Below, one piece after another: positions 56,657 through 64,000 of a DNA stretch of 64,000 nucleotides. The stretch spans positions 496,001 to 560,000 of the forward strand of contig NZ_JAGJBZ010000002.1 in assembly GCF_020010925.1 (NCBI RefSeq), in the 5' to 3' direction. Numbering within the stretch: position 1 is the stretch's first letter; each line of letters begins with the position of its first letter. The position numbers and the translations under genes were made by a program. The notes below the pieces were generated by a model. It was given only the letters and a program-made list of their open reading frames with translations, did not search any database and was not told the origin of the DNA. The DNA comes from Streptomyces griseiscabiei. Its GTDB lineage: Bacteria; Actinomycetota; Actinomycetes; Streptomycetales; Streptomycetaceae.

Positions 56657-57883
56657 GTGAACCACGCACAGACGCACGCGCGCCGCACCGGGGCCGCCCT
56701 CGCCGCCGCGCTCACCTGGGCCGGCCTGCTGGCCGGGGCCGCCGGATGCACCGTCGGACCGCCGCTGACCAGCGGAAAGGCATCCGACGACACGATCCGG
56801 GTCACTCCGGAGGACGGCAGCAAGGGCGTGCGCCCGGAGCAGCGCTTCGAAGTACGGGTGCCCAGCGGGCGCCTGGAGTCCGTCAAGGTGGTGAAGTCGC
56901 AGGACGCGCAGGAGTCACCCGTACCGGGCCGGTTCTCCGCCGACGGGCTGACCTGGCGCCCCACCGGCTCACCGAAGCTCGCCCTGGCCGCCCGGTACAC
57001 CGTGGACGCGGTCGCCCTCGACGGCCACGGCCGCCGCTCGGCACGGCACGTCACCTTCACCACACATGTCCCGGACGAGCGTTTCATCGCCTACGTCACT
57101 CCGGAGAACCGGGCCACCGTCGGCACCGGCATGATCGTCTCGCTGGAGTTCAACCGGGCGGTCGAGAACCGCGCCGCTGTCGAACGCGCCGTCGAGATCA
57201 CCGCCGAGCCGGCCGTCGAGGTCCGCCCGCACTGGTTCGGCGACGGACGTCTCGACTTCCGCCCCGAGACGTACTGGAGGCCCGGCACCCGCGTCACCGT
57301 CGGGCTGCGGCTGCGGGACGTGGAGGGCGCGCCCGGCGTCTACGGCCAGCAGCACAGGACGTTCTCCTTCACCGTCGGCCGCCACCAGGTCAGCGTCGTC
57401 GACGCGGCCAGGCACACCATGCGTGTGGAACGCGCGGGCGGCGTCCTCGCCACCCTGCCCGTCACCGCCGGGGCGCCCAGGACCACGACGTACAACGGGA
57501 AGATGGTCGTCACCGAGATGCTGGAGGTGACCCGGATGAACGGCGCCACCGTCGGCTTCAAGAAGGCGAACGGCAAGGGCGAGTACGACATCCCGGACGT
57601 CCCCCACGCCATGCGCCTGACCACCTCCGGCACCTTCCTGCACGGCAACTACTGGGCCCCGGACGCCTTCGGCCGGGCCAACGTCAGCCATGGCTGTGTG
57701 GGCCTGCGCGATGTGAAGGGCGGTGACTCCGGCACCCCCGCGGGCTGGTTCTTCGACCGCAGTCTCGTCGGGGACGTCGTCGAGGTGATCAACAGCAACG
57801 ACAAGAAGGTCGCTCCCGACAACGGGCTCGGAGGGTGGAACATGGGCTGGAACGAGTGGAAGGCGGGTGCCGCGGTGAAGTAG
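56657..57883 (+). CDS. L,D-transpeptidase lipoprotein (first of two)
   Basis: Protein of 408 residues. Signal peptide with lipobox LLAGAAGC, two Ig-like domains (DDTIRVTPEDGSKGVRPEQRFEV and DERFIAYVTPENRATVGTGMIV) and a C-terminal YkuD catalytic domain with FLHGNYW and the active-site SHGCVGLRDVKGG (Cys nucleophile, preceding His). It forms 3-3 crosslinks in peptidoglycan or attaches proteins. GTG 56657 is chosen to give a normal lipoprotein signal; the frame upstream lies in the glgX promoter. Paralogous to the next gene along the whole length. Confidence 0.94.
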   Translation: MNHAQTHARRTGAALAAALTWAGLLAGAAGCTVGPPLTSGKASDDTIRVTPEDGSKGVRPEQRFEVRVPSGRLESVKVVKSQDAQESPVPGRFSADGLTWRPTGSPKLALAARYTVDAVALDGHGRRSARHVTFTTHVPDERFIAYVTPENRATVGTGMIVSLEFNRAVENRAAVERAVEITAEPAVEVRPHWFGDGRLDFRPETYWRPGTRVTVGLRLRDVEGAPGVYGQQHRTFSFTVGRHQVSVVDAARHTMRVERAGGVLATLPVTAGAPRTTTYNGKMVVTEMLEVTRMNGATVGFKKANGKGEYDIPDVPHAMRLTTSGTFLHGNYWAPDAFGRANVSHGCVGLRDVKGGDSGTPAGWFFDRSLVGDVVEVINSNDKKVAPDNGLGGWNMGWNEWKAGAAVK

Positions 57884-58085
57884 AGCGACAGGGCACCGGC
57901 TTTGCGCCGACATCGCACGACCTCGCCGTGCGCGCATGATCATCGAAGTCGGGATCGATTGGGACTGAACGGTGACATTCACCGAGGCCAAATCATTCCG
58001 ATCATCTGGTTAATGTACGAGCGTACGCGCACGCTGCGCGTAGGGGTGCGGGCCTGATCAGGCCGTGCGAGGGGAGAACAGAGAG

Positions 58086-59345
58086 TTGAACGGGCGACCG
58101 ATATCGGGGGCGTCGGTTGGCGCGCGGACGCGGCGGCGCAAGGGGGCCCTGGCGATGCTGCCGGTCCTGATGCTCCTCGCCGTCACCGCGTGCGGCGGAG
58201 GCGGGGGTTCGGACTCCGGCTCCGGCGGCGACAAGGGGAAGGGCTCCGACAAGAGCGCCTCCGACAAGGCGGCGGCCACCGGGGCCTCGGAGGCGGTGGT
58301 CTCCATCGCCCCGAAGAACGGCGCCGATTCCGTGGCCACCAACGGCGCGCTCAAGGTGACCGCCACCAAGGGCAAGCTGTCCGAGGTCACCGTCGAGAAC
58401 GACAAGGGCGAGAAGATCGCCGGTGAGATAGCCAAGGACGGCGCCAGCTGGAAGCCGTCCATCCACCTCAACTCGGCCACCGAGTACAAGGTCCACGCCG
58501 TCGCCAAGGACTCCGAGGGGCGTGAGGCGGCCGAGGACTCCTCCTTCACCACGCTGACCCCGAAGAACACCTTCGTCGGCATCTTCACCCCCGAGGACGG
58601 CTCGAAGGTCGGCGTCGGCATGCCGTTCTCGGTCCGCTTCACCCGGGGCATCACCGCCCCCGAGGACGTCGAGAAGGCCATCACGATCAAGACCGAGCCG
58701 GCCGTCGACGTCGAGGGCCACTGGTTCGGCAACGACCGGATCGACTTCCGCCCGGAGAAGTACTGGAAGGCCGGTACGAAGGTCACCGTCGACCTCAACC
58801 TCGACGGCGTCGAGGGCCGCGAGGGCGTCTACGGCGAGCAGAGCAAGAAGATCTCCTTCACCATCGGCCGCAGCCAGGTCTCCACGGTGGACGTCAAGAA
58901 GCTCACCATGAAGGTCGAGCGCGACGGCAAGGTCATCAAGACCATCCCGGTCACCACCGGCAAGCCCGGCATGGAGACCTGGAACGGCCAGATGGTCATC
59001 AGCGAGCGCCTCAGCGTGACCCGGATGAACGGCGAGACCGTCGGCTACGGCGGCGAGTACGACATCAAGGACGTGCCGGACGCCATGCGGCTGACCAACT
59101 CCGGCACCTTCATCCACGGCAACTACTGGGGCGGCGACGCCTTCGGCAACTACAACGCCAGCCACGGCTGCATCGGTCTGCGCGACACCCGCGGCGGCTG
59201 GGACCGCAAGGCGCCGGGTGCCTGGTTCTTCGACAACTCGATGATCGGTGACGTCGTGGTCGTCAAGAACTCCAACGACCGCATCGTCGACCCGGACAAC
59301 GGCTACAACGGCTGGAACATGTCCTGGGACAAGTGGAAGGCCTAG
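58086..59345 (+). CDS. L,D-transpeptidase lipoprotein (second of two)
   Basis: Protein of 419 residues if started at TTG 58086, which has GGGGAG 9 nt upstream; GTG 58065 lies before that site and is less likely. Signal peptide ends in the lipobox LAVTAC, followed by a Gly/Ser/Asp/Lys linker. Two Ig-like domains (VVSIAPKNGADSVATNG, NTFVGIFTPEDGSKVGVGM) precede YkuD with FIHGNYWGGDAFG and the nucleophile in SHGCIGLRDTRGG. It is about as long as its neighbour and shares the final NGYNGWNMSWDKWK. The 202-bp spacer suggests its own promoter. Confidence 0.94.
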   Translation: MNGRPISGASVGARTRRRKGALAMLPVLMLLAVTACGGGGGSDSGSGGDKGKGSDKSASDKAAATGASEAVVSIAPKNGADSVATNGALKVTATKGKLSEVTVENDKGEKIAGEIAKDGASWKPSIHLNSATEYKVHAVAKDSEGREAAEDSSFTTLTPKNTFVGIFTPEDGSKVGVGMPFSVRFTRGITAPEDVEKAITIKTEPAVDVEGHWFGNDRIDFRPEKYWKAGTKVTVDLNLDGVEGREGVYGEQSKKISFTIGRSQVSTVDVKKLTMKVERDGKVIKTIPVTTGKPGMETWNGQMVISERLSVTRMNGETVGYGGEYDIKDVPDAMRLTNSGTFIHGNYWGGDAFGNYNASHGCIGLRDTRGGWDRKAPGAWFFDNSMIGDVVVVKNSNDRIVDPDNGYNGWNMSWDKWKA

Positions 59346-59363
59346 CCCTCCCCGCTCCATGTA

Positions 59364-59400
59364 CGGCTCCGGTGCGCTGTGACACAGCACACCGGAGCCG
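59364..59400 (+). terminator. Terminator after the second L,D-transpeptidase
   Basis: An 11-bp stem (59364-59374 with 59390-59400) continues after one mismatch with five further pairs around a 3-nt loop. Confidence 0.8.
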
Positions 59401-59429
59401 TTGCCGTTAGTCCCCGTTAACCTGCCTGC

Positions 59430-60197
59430 ATGACCGTGCATCTCGAAGTCACCGAAGGCGTGGGCACCATCCGCCTGGACCGCCCGCCCATGAACGCCCT
59501 GGACATCGCCACCCAGGACCGGCTCAAGGAGCTCGCCGAGGAGGCGGCGGACCGGGCCGACGTCCGCGCGGTCGTCCTCTTCGGAGGGGACAAGGTGTTC
59601 GCGGCCGGCGCGGACATCAAGGAGATGCAGGACATGGACCACGCGGCGATGGTCGCGCGGGCCCGTGCCCTGCAGGACTCCTTCAGCGCCGTCGCCCGTA
59701 TCCCCAAGCCGGTCGTCGCGGCCGTCACCGGCTATGCGCTCGGCGGCGGTTGCGAGCTGGCCCTGTGCGCGGACTACCGGATCGCCGGGGAGAACGCGAA
59801 GCTCGGCCAGCCGGAGATCCTGCTCGGCGTGATCCCGGGCGCGGGCGGCACCCAGCGGCTGTCCCGTCTCGTCGGCCCCTCCAAGGCCAAGGACCTCATC
59901 TTCACCGGCCGGATGGTCAAGGCGGACGAGGCCCTCGCGCTCGGTCTGGTGGACCGGGTGGTCCCGGCCGAGGAGGTGTACTCCGCCGCGCACGAGTGGG
60001 CCGCGCGGCTGGCGCGGGGCCCGGCCATCGCGCTGCGCGCCGCCAAGGAGTGCGTCGACGCGGGCCTGGAGACCGACCTGGAGACCGGCCTCGCGATCGA
60101 ACGGAACTGGTTCGCGGGCCTCTTCGCCACGGAGGACCGCGAGCGCGGGATGCGCAGCTTCGTGGAGGAGGGGCCGGGCAAGGCGAAGTTCGTCTGA
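59430..60197 (+). CDS. Enoyl-CoA hydratase/isomerase family protein
   Basis: Protein of 255 residues, crotonase fold. Oxyanion-hole sequence VFAAGADIKEMQDM and GYALGGGCELALCADYRIAGENAKLGQPEILLGVIPGAGGTQRL; both catalytic glutamates of true hydratases are present (GGGCELA and QPEILLGV). It likely hydrates trans-2-enoyl-CoA in fatty acid or branched-chain degradation. No other beta-oxidation gene is adjacent, so the pathway is not fixed. Read alone, between a terminator and a 282-bp spacer. Confidence 0.93.
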   Translation: MTVHLEVTEGVGTIRLDRPPMNALDIATQDRLKELAEEAADRADVRAVVLFGGDKVFAAGADIKEMQDMDHAAMVARARALQDSFSAVARIPKPVVAAVTGYALGGGCELALCADYRIAGENAKLGQPEILLGVIPGAGGTQRLSRLVGPSKAKDLIFTGRMVKADEALALGLVDRVVPAEEVYSAAHEWAARLARGPAIALRAAKECVDAGLETDLETGLAIERNWFAGLFATEDRERGMRSFVEEGPGKAKFV

Positions 60198-60274
60198 CGG
60201 TCCACAAGTTTCGCTGATCGACTTGCAGTTGACGCGATGTCTTACCCGCGTCCCCCGAAGGGGCGGTTTATCCG

Positions 60275-60307
60275 AGCCTTAAGACAGCCTTAAGGGAGTC
60301 TTGCCCA
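60275..60307 (+). repeat. 11-bp direct repeats after the enoyl-CoA hydratase gene
   Basis: AGCCTTAAGAC (60275-60285) and AGCCTTAAGGG (60286-60296) are adjacent, with a weaker third unit AGTCTTGCCCA (60297-60307). One helical turn per unit resembles PhoP-type direct-repeat boxes in spacing only. The rest of the 60198-60479 spacer holds a CCCGGAA/TTCCGGG hairpin (60403-60423) and a GCCCC-GAAA-GGGGC hairpin (60444-60457). Confidence 0.5.
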
Positions 60308-60479
60308 AGGCTCGTGGCGCTGACCGAAGTTCAGGGTGTCTGTGCAGGTCAGGTGGGCTGTCGTGGGTGGCTTGCTGCCGCTGGCATATGTCAAACGAAA
60401 CTCCCGGAATGGTTGGTTCCGGGGGTTGTATTCCTGCGGAACGGCCCCGAAAGGGGCGCGGGGCGGCCATGATGGGGGC

Positions 60480-60983
60480 ATGGCGGGGCTGGAGGGTATC
60501 GAACAGCCGCGGCGGCACGGGAGTGCGACCGCGGCGCGTTGGTCACCTGCGATCGAGGACGAACGGGCGCAGAAGGCACTGGAGTTGTTCGGCAACCCGA
60601 CCGAGCACGAGGTCCCGCTGCCGTCCCGTCCCGAGTCCGCGGCGACGGCCCGCAGGCTCGCCCAGGTCGTCGTGCTCCGCCAGTGGCGGCTGTCGCCGAA
60701 GATGACCGAGGACGCGGTCTTACTCGTCTCCGAACTCGTGGGCAACGCCGTGCGGCACACCGGCGCCCGCGTCTTCGGACTCCGTATGCGCCGCCGCCCG
60801 GGCTGGATCCGCGTCGAGGTCCGCGACCCCTCGCGGGGGCTGCCCTGTCTGATCCCGGTCCAGGAGACGGACATCAGCGGCCGGGGCCTCTTCCTGGTCG
60901 ACAAGCTCTCCGACAGATGGGGCGTGGACCTGCTGCCGCGCGGCAAGACCACCTGGTTCGAGATGCGGGTGGCGGACCGGTGA
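60480..60983 (+). CDS. Small ATP-binding protein, RsbW/SpoIIAB-like
   Basis: Protein of 167 residues with a HATPase_c_2 domain. N box SELVGNAVRHTGARVFGLR, G1-like box VRDPSRGLP and G2 box GRGLFLVDKLSDRWGV. Streptomycetes encode dozens of such proteins; characterised ones are anti-sigma or anti-anti-sigma kinases or regulators, and the partner here is unknown. ATG 60480 has GGGGG immediately upstream; a small GNRA hairpin sits 23 nt before the start. No anti-sigma antagonist or sigma gene is adjacent. Confidence 0.88.
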   Translation: MAGLEGIEQPRRHGSATAARWSPAIEDERAQKALELFGNPTEHEVPLPSRPESAATARRLAQVVVLRQWRLSPKMTEDAVLLVSELVGNAVRHTGARVFGLRMRRRPGWIRVEVRDPSRGLPCLIPVQETDISGRGLFLVDKLSDRWGVDLLPRGKTTWFEMRVADR

Positions 60984-61009
60984 GAGGCCGTCCAGGGCCC
61001 CGCCTCGCC

Positions 61010-61080
61010 GGGGGCGCGGGGCTGTTCCCGACATGCGGCTCCACCGCGTGGGCGCGACCAGCCGCGACGAACCCGCGGTC
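61010..61080 (+). repeat. Interspersed streptomycete repeat of the GGGGCGCGGGGCTG type
   Basis: GGGGGCGCGGGGCTGTTCCC followed by ACATGCGGCTCCACCGCGTG and GGCGCGACCAGCCGCGACGA matches an intergenic repeat that I remember as very frequent in streptomycetes. It fills much of the 215-bp spacer before the beta-propeller gene. Confidence 0.6.
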
Positions 61081-61186
61081 GCCACCCGGCAGAAGCCCTC
61101 ACGGCGCCCCGCACCCCGCACCCGTCGGCAGGCGCCACGCATCTCCGTCAATCGGGCCAATCGCCCGAATTCCCTCCCGGCCTCCC

Positions 61187-61192
61187 TATAAA
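61187..61192 (+). promoter_or_regulatory. Candidate -10 of a leaderless promoter
   Basis: TATAAA at 61187-61192 is a strong -10 in very GC-rich DNA and ends 6 nt before the GTG of the next gene. No convincing -35 is seen. Confidence 0.4.
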
Positions 61193-61198
61193 GGTCGC

Positions 61199-62485
61199 GT
61201 GACCACGCCCCGCGCCTCCCTAGAGCAGCACCCCGTCAGCCGGCACTCCGTCGGGCGGCATCCCGTCAGGCGGCACCCCCTCAGGCAGCACAGCCTCGTG
61301 CAGCGCGCCCTGCTCGCCGCCGCCGTCCTCGCCGCGGTCGCCGCGTGCGGTTCCGGGACCAGGACCGACGAGCAGCAGCAGCGCATCCGGGCCGACCGGG
61401 CCGCCGCCGAGGCGGAAGCCGCCGAGCGGAAGAAGAAACAGCGGACGGCGATCCGGGGACTGCACGGCATGCCGCCCGTGCTGGACCCCAAGGACGTCTA
61501 CGCCGCCGACCGCCCGAACCGGCTCTCCCCGGTGGTCAAGGACTTCCCGTCCCGGGTCTACGTCCCCAACAGCGAGTCCGACACCGTCTCCGTCATCGAC
61601 CCGGAGACGTACGAGATCGTCGAGACCATCCCGGTGGGCCGCCAGCCCCAGCACGTCGTGCCCTCCTGGGACCTCAAGACCCTGTGGGTCAACAACAACC
61701 GGGGCCACACCCTCACCCCCATCGACCCGAAGACCGGGAAGGCGGGCAAGCCCGTCGAGGTGCACGACCCGTACAACCTGTACTTCACCCCCAACGGCAA
61801 GTACGCCGTCGTCATGGCCTCCCTCGACCGCGAACTCGTCTTCCGCGACCCGCACACCATGAAGCGCGTCAGGACCGAGCCGGTCACCTGCTACGGCGTC
61901 AACCACGCCGACTTCTCGCTCGACGGCACGTACTTCATCGTGTCCTGCGAGTTCAGCGGGGAACTGCTGAAGGTCGACACCGAGAAGATGAAGGTGATCG
62001 GACAGCAGAAACTGCCGTTCGAGGGGGCCATGCCGCAGGACGTGAAGATCTCCCCGGACGGCAAGCGGTTCTACATCGCCGACATGATGGCCGACGGCAT
62101 GTGGGTCCTCGACGGCGACACCTTCGCCGAACCGGAGCTGCTGCCCACCGGCAAGGGCACCCACGGCCTCTACGTCGGCCGCGACTCCCGCGAGATGTAC
62201 GTCTCCAACCGCGGCGAGGGCACGGTGTCGGTCTTCGACTTCACCGAGAACAGGCTCACCAAGAAGTGGCACCTCCCCGACGGCGGCAGCCCCGACATGG
62301 GCGGCGTCTCCGCCGACGGCAAGGTCCTGTGGCTCTCCGGCCGCTACGACTCCGAGGTGTACGCCATCGACACCCGCACCGGGGAACAGCTCGCCCGCAT
62401 CCCCGTCGGCAGCGGCCCGCACGGTCTCGCGGTCTACCCGCAGCCCGGCCGCTACTCGCTCGGCCACACGGGCATCTTCCGCTGA
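61199..62485 (+). CDS. YncE-like beta-propeller lipoprotein
   Basis: Protein of 428 residues. After an unusual His/Arg-rich lead (SRHSVGRHPVRRHPLRQHSL) comes a hydrophobic core and the lipobox LAAVAAC, so it is probably a surface lipoprotein. A charged coiled-coil stretch (EQQQRIRADRAAAEAEAAERKKKQR) is followed by a YVTN-type seven-bladed propeller: RVYVPNSESDTVSVIDPETYEIV, TIPVGRQPQHVVPSWD, EMYVSNRGEGTVSVFDF, EVYAIDTRTGEQLARIPVG. The fold is shared with YncE and cytochrome cd1 d1 domains, but no heme motif is visible. Function unknown. GTG 61199 is chosen by the signal and the promoter position. Confidence 0.85.
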   Translation: MTTPRASLEQHPVSRHSVGRHPVRRHPLRQHSLVQRALLAAAVLAAVAACGSGTRTDEQQQRIRADRAAAEAEAAERKKKQRTAIRGLHGMPPVLDPKDVYAADRPNRLSPVVKDFPSRVYVPNSESDTVSVIDPETYEIVETIPVGRQPQHVVPSWDLKTLWVNNNRGHTLTPIDPKTGKAGKPVEVHDPYNLYFTPNGKYAVVMASLDRELVFRDPHTMKRVRTEPVTCYGVNHADFSLDGTYFIVSCEFSGELLKVDTEKMKVIGQQKLPFEGAMPQDVKISPDGKRFYIADMMADGMWVLDGDTFAEPELLPTGKGTHGLYVGRDSREMYVSNRGEGTVSVFDFTENRLTKKWHLPDGGSPDMGGVSADGKVLWLSGRYDSEVYAIDTRTGEQLARIPVGSGPHGLAVYPQPGRYSLGHTGIFR

Positions 62486-62577
62486 CGACCGGCATGCACC
62501 GGTGACACATGACAACCGGGCGGGCTGACACGCCTCCATACGAGTGACGGTCCCCGGCCCGGCGCGGCGCAGCCGAG

Positions 62578-63225
62578 ATGGTGCTGAGCATGATCACTTC
62601 TCGTGCGCGGCGCCGGGCCGCGGCCGTCGTCCTGTCCCTCTCCGCCGTCCTCGCCACCTCCGCCGCGACGGCTCCGGCGCAGCCCTCCGCCGCGGTGCCG
62701 GCCAAGGCCGCCGCCATGGCCTTCGCGGGGGCCGTCGCCCCCACCTGTCCCCAGTTCGAGGACCCGGTGCACGCCGCCGCCGACCGCCGGGTGGACGTCG
62801 GGCGCATCACCCCCGACCCGGCCTGGCGCACCACCTGCGGCACGCTCTACCGCAGTGACAGCCGCGGCCCGGCCATCGTCTTCGAGCAGGGCTTCCTCCC
62901 CAGGGACGTCATCGACGGGCAGTACGACATCGAGAGCTACGTCCTGGTCAACCAGCCCTCGCCGTACGTCTCCACGACCTACGACCACGACCTGTACAAG
63001 ACCTGGTACAAGTCCGGCTACAACTACTACATCGACGCCCCCGGCGGCGTGGACGTCAACAAGACCATCGGTGATCAGCACAAGTGGGCCGACCAGGTCG
63101 AGGTCGCCTTCCCCGGCGGCATCAGGACGGAGTTCGTCATCGGCGTCTGCCCGGTCGACAGGAAGACCAAGACGGAGAAGATGAGCGAGTGCGAGGGCAA
63201 CCCGCACTACCGCCCTTGGCACTGA
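62578..63225 (+). CDS. Secreted Scabin/ScARP-type mono-ADP-ribosyltransferase
   Basis: Protein of 215 residues with a signal peptide ending near APAQPSA. The ADP-ribosyltransferase (pierisin-like) elements are in order: Arg92 in TLYRSDSRGP, STT at 132-134 in PYVSTTYDHD, and the QxE pair Gln173/Glu175 in WADQVEVAFPGGI. This is the arrangement of Scabin from S. scabies and ScARP from S. coelicolor, which modify guanine bases of nucleosides and DNA. Two Cys pairs (57/87, 191/205) probably form disulfides. No immunity gene is apparent. ATG 62590 is a possible alternative start. It lies downstream of the propeller lipoprotein on the same strand. Confidence 0.88.
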   Translation: MVLSMITSRARRRAAAVVLSLSAVLATSAATAPAQPSAAVPAKAAAMAFAGAVAPTCPQFEDPVHAAADRRVDVGRITPDPAWRTTCGTLYRSDSRGPAIVFEQGFLPRDVIDGQYDIESYVLVNQPSPYVSTTYDHDLYKTWYKSGYNYYIDAPGGVDVNKTIGDQHKWADQVEVAFPGGIRTEFVIGVCPVDRKTKTEKMSECEGNPHYRPWH

Positions 63226-63253
63226 CCGCTGTCCACCCGGCACCGACCGTCGT

Positions 63254-63886
63254 CTACCGGGCGCTGAGCAGTATCTCCGAGCCCACCGGCCGGTAGCCCG
63301 CCGACTGGAACGCCCGCACGCTGCGGGCGTTCCCCGGCGCGATCTGCGCCCACAGCGGCTCGGCGGCGAGATGCCGGGCGGCGGTCACCAGCGCCCGGCC
63401 CAGCCCCCGCTGCCGCAGGGCCTCGTCGACCTCGACCGAGACCTCCAGCCGCCCGCCGATACCGCGGCCCGTCGTCAGCACACCGCCGTCCGCCGCCCAG
63501 ACCCGTACGTCGTCACGCCGGTGCCGGGCGTACGCGACGCGCGGGTGTCCGGCGTCCACGATCTCCCGCAGCGGCAGCGGCGGTTCGCCCGGCAGGGGCG
63601 TGGCGACCAGCATCGCGTCGATCGTCTCGGACGTACGGCCCGTCCGTTCCATGAGGGCGGCGAGGAACCGCGGGTTCATGCTCGCCGAGAGCGCGTCGCA
63701 CTCCGCCTCCGCGAGCGTCCGGTGGACCCACGCGGGGTCCTCGTCCGTGAAGACCACGGAATGGGCCGTGAAGCACAGCACGCCCGCGTCGCGCGGCGAG
63801 TGCTGGGCGACGACGGTCGTACGGCCGTCCGCCGGCGGGAAGACCCCCCGGGCCGCCGCGTCGAGAATGTCCCGCAAGCTCTCCAT
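63254..63886 (-). CDS. GNAT-family N-acetyltransferase
   Basis: About 210 residues from ATG 63886, which has AAGGAG 10 nt upstream; ATGs at 63940 and 63970 in the same frame overlap the divergent gene. The N-terminal half (ESLRDILDAAARGVFPPADGRTTVV) is poorly conserved, while the C-terminal half has the acetyl-CoA loop EALRQRGLGRALVTAARHLA and APGNARSVRAFQSAGYRPVGSEILL, typical of GNAT enzymes. Substrate unknown. It ends 28 bp after the ADP-ribosyltransferase stop on the opposite strand. Confidence 0.85.
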   Translation of the reverse strand: MESLRDILDAAARGVFPPADGRTTVVAQHSPRDAGVLCFTAHSVVFTDEDPAWVHRTLAEAECDALSASMNPRFLAALMERTGRTSETIDAMLVATPLPGEPPLPLREIVDAGHPRVAYARHRRDDVRVWAADGGVLTTGRGIGGRLEVSVEVDEALRQRGLGRALVTAARHLAAEPLWAQIAPGNARSVRAFQSAGYRPVGSEILLSAR

Positions 63887-63900
63887 CGCCGCCGTGCTCC

Positions 63901-63931
63901 TTGAGTCTCCACCCACTGGAAGGCCCACACT
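63901..63931 (+). promoter_or_regulatory. Candidate MerR-type promoter of the last gene
   Basis: TTGAGT (63901-63906) and CACACT (63926-63931) are 19 bp apart, the spacing of MerR-family promoters, and the -10 ends 7 nt before the ATG at 63939. Both hexamers are imperfect. Confidence 0.3.
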
Positions 63932-63938
63932 CGCAGAC

Positions 63939-64000
63939 ATGATCGAGAACGGCACCGGCCTTTTCACCATCGGGCAGCTCGCCCGCGGCTCCGGTCTGTC
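63939..64000 (+). CDS. MerR-family regulator, 5' fragment (runs off the window)
   Basis: Only about 20 residues are visible: MIENGTGLFTIGQLARGSGL. FTIGQLARxSGLS is the first helix of a MerR-type winged helix. The gene continues beyond the window. It is divergent from the GNAT gene, which may be a target. The call rests on a very short segment. Confidence 0.65.
   Translation, partial: MIENGTGLFTIGQLARGSGL

Noticed and set aside
57884..58085. Cyclic di-AMP (ydaO) riboswitch before the second L,D-transpeptidase
   Set aside because: Such riboswitches precede cell-wall hydrolases in streptomycetes, but I cannot find the conserved core in this leader.

Overview
The window is typical high-GC actinomycete chromosome. 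Gene content and order point to Streptomyces: a maltosyltransferase (GlgE) alpha-glucan cluster, DUF6230/DUF6114 membrane proteins, F420-type PPOX enzyme, a MsiK-style sugar ABC importer without its own ATPase, a Scabin/ScARP-type ADP-ribosyltransferase, GTG/TTG starts and many 4-bp stop/start overlaps. From memory the order resembles the core-genome stretch of S. coelicolor that runs from the second pyruvate kinase (pyk, ackA, pta, pfkA) to the ScARP gene. No rRNA, tRNA, prophage, IS element or CRISPR array was seen.

Layout. 1-2.8 kb (+): three linked surface or membrane proteins (DUF6230, DUF6114, a protein with a long acidic Ser/Asp/Thr linker). 2.9-9.1 kb: overflow and glycolytic enzymes, with pyk, ackA and pta on the minus strand and pfkA divergent. 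9.2-15.2 kb: an XRE-type regulator, an F420-type PPOX oxidoreductase, a three-gene sugar ABC importer, a membrane protein, an ankyrin protein and a small unknown. 15.2-19.6 kb: a CitAB/DcuSR-type two-component system divergent from a DctA dicarboxylate symporter. The intergenic space between them carries a striking array of about 15-16 small hairpins. 19.7-24.7 kb: a MerR regulator overlapping a thioredoxin gene, a HelD/HelR-like RNA polymerase-recycling ATPase, and a cytochrome P450 that lacks the usual ExxR glutamate.

24.8-38.0 kb holds the alpha-glucan island. glgE, treS, mak and glgB are read on the minus strand in the order glgE-treS-mak-glgB. Trehalose is isomerised to maltose (TreS), phosphorylated (Mak), polymerised (GlgE) and branched (GlgB). 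glgP (phosphorylase) lies divergently beyond a subtilisin-like protease, and the debranching enzyme glgX lies at 54.2-56.5 kb. GlgB carries an unusual N-terminal Lys/Ala-rich, histone H1-like extension of about 340 residues.

38.1-54.2 kb: a DUF1990 protein, two tandem secreted M4 metalloproteases, a four-gene ABC exporter operon made of two heterodimer pairs (one pair with a completely degenerate ATP site), an ABC-2 exporter and a NarL-type two-component system. 54.2-64.0 kb: glgX, two paralogous L,D-transpeptidases, an enoyl-CoA hydratase, a small ATP-binding (RsbW-like) protein, a lipoprotein beta-propeller, the ADP-ribosyltransferase, a GNAT acetyltransferase and the start of a MerR gene that runs off the end. 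The most unusual signals are the covarying hairpin array upstream of dctA, the duplicated covarying terminators downstream of dctA, the GlgB tail, the asymmetric ABC pairs and the P450.
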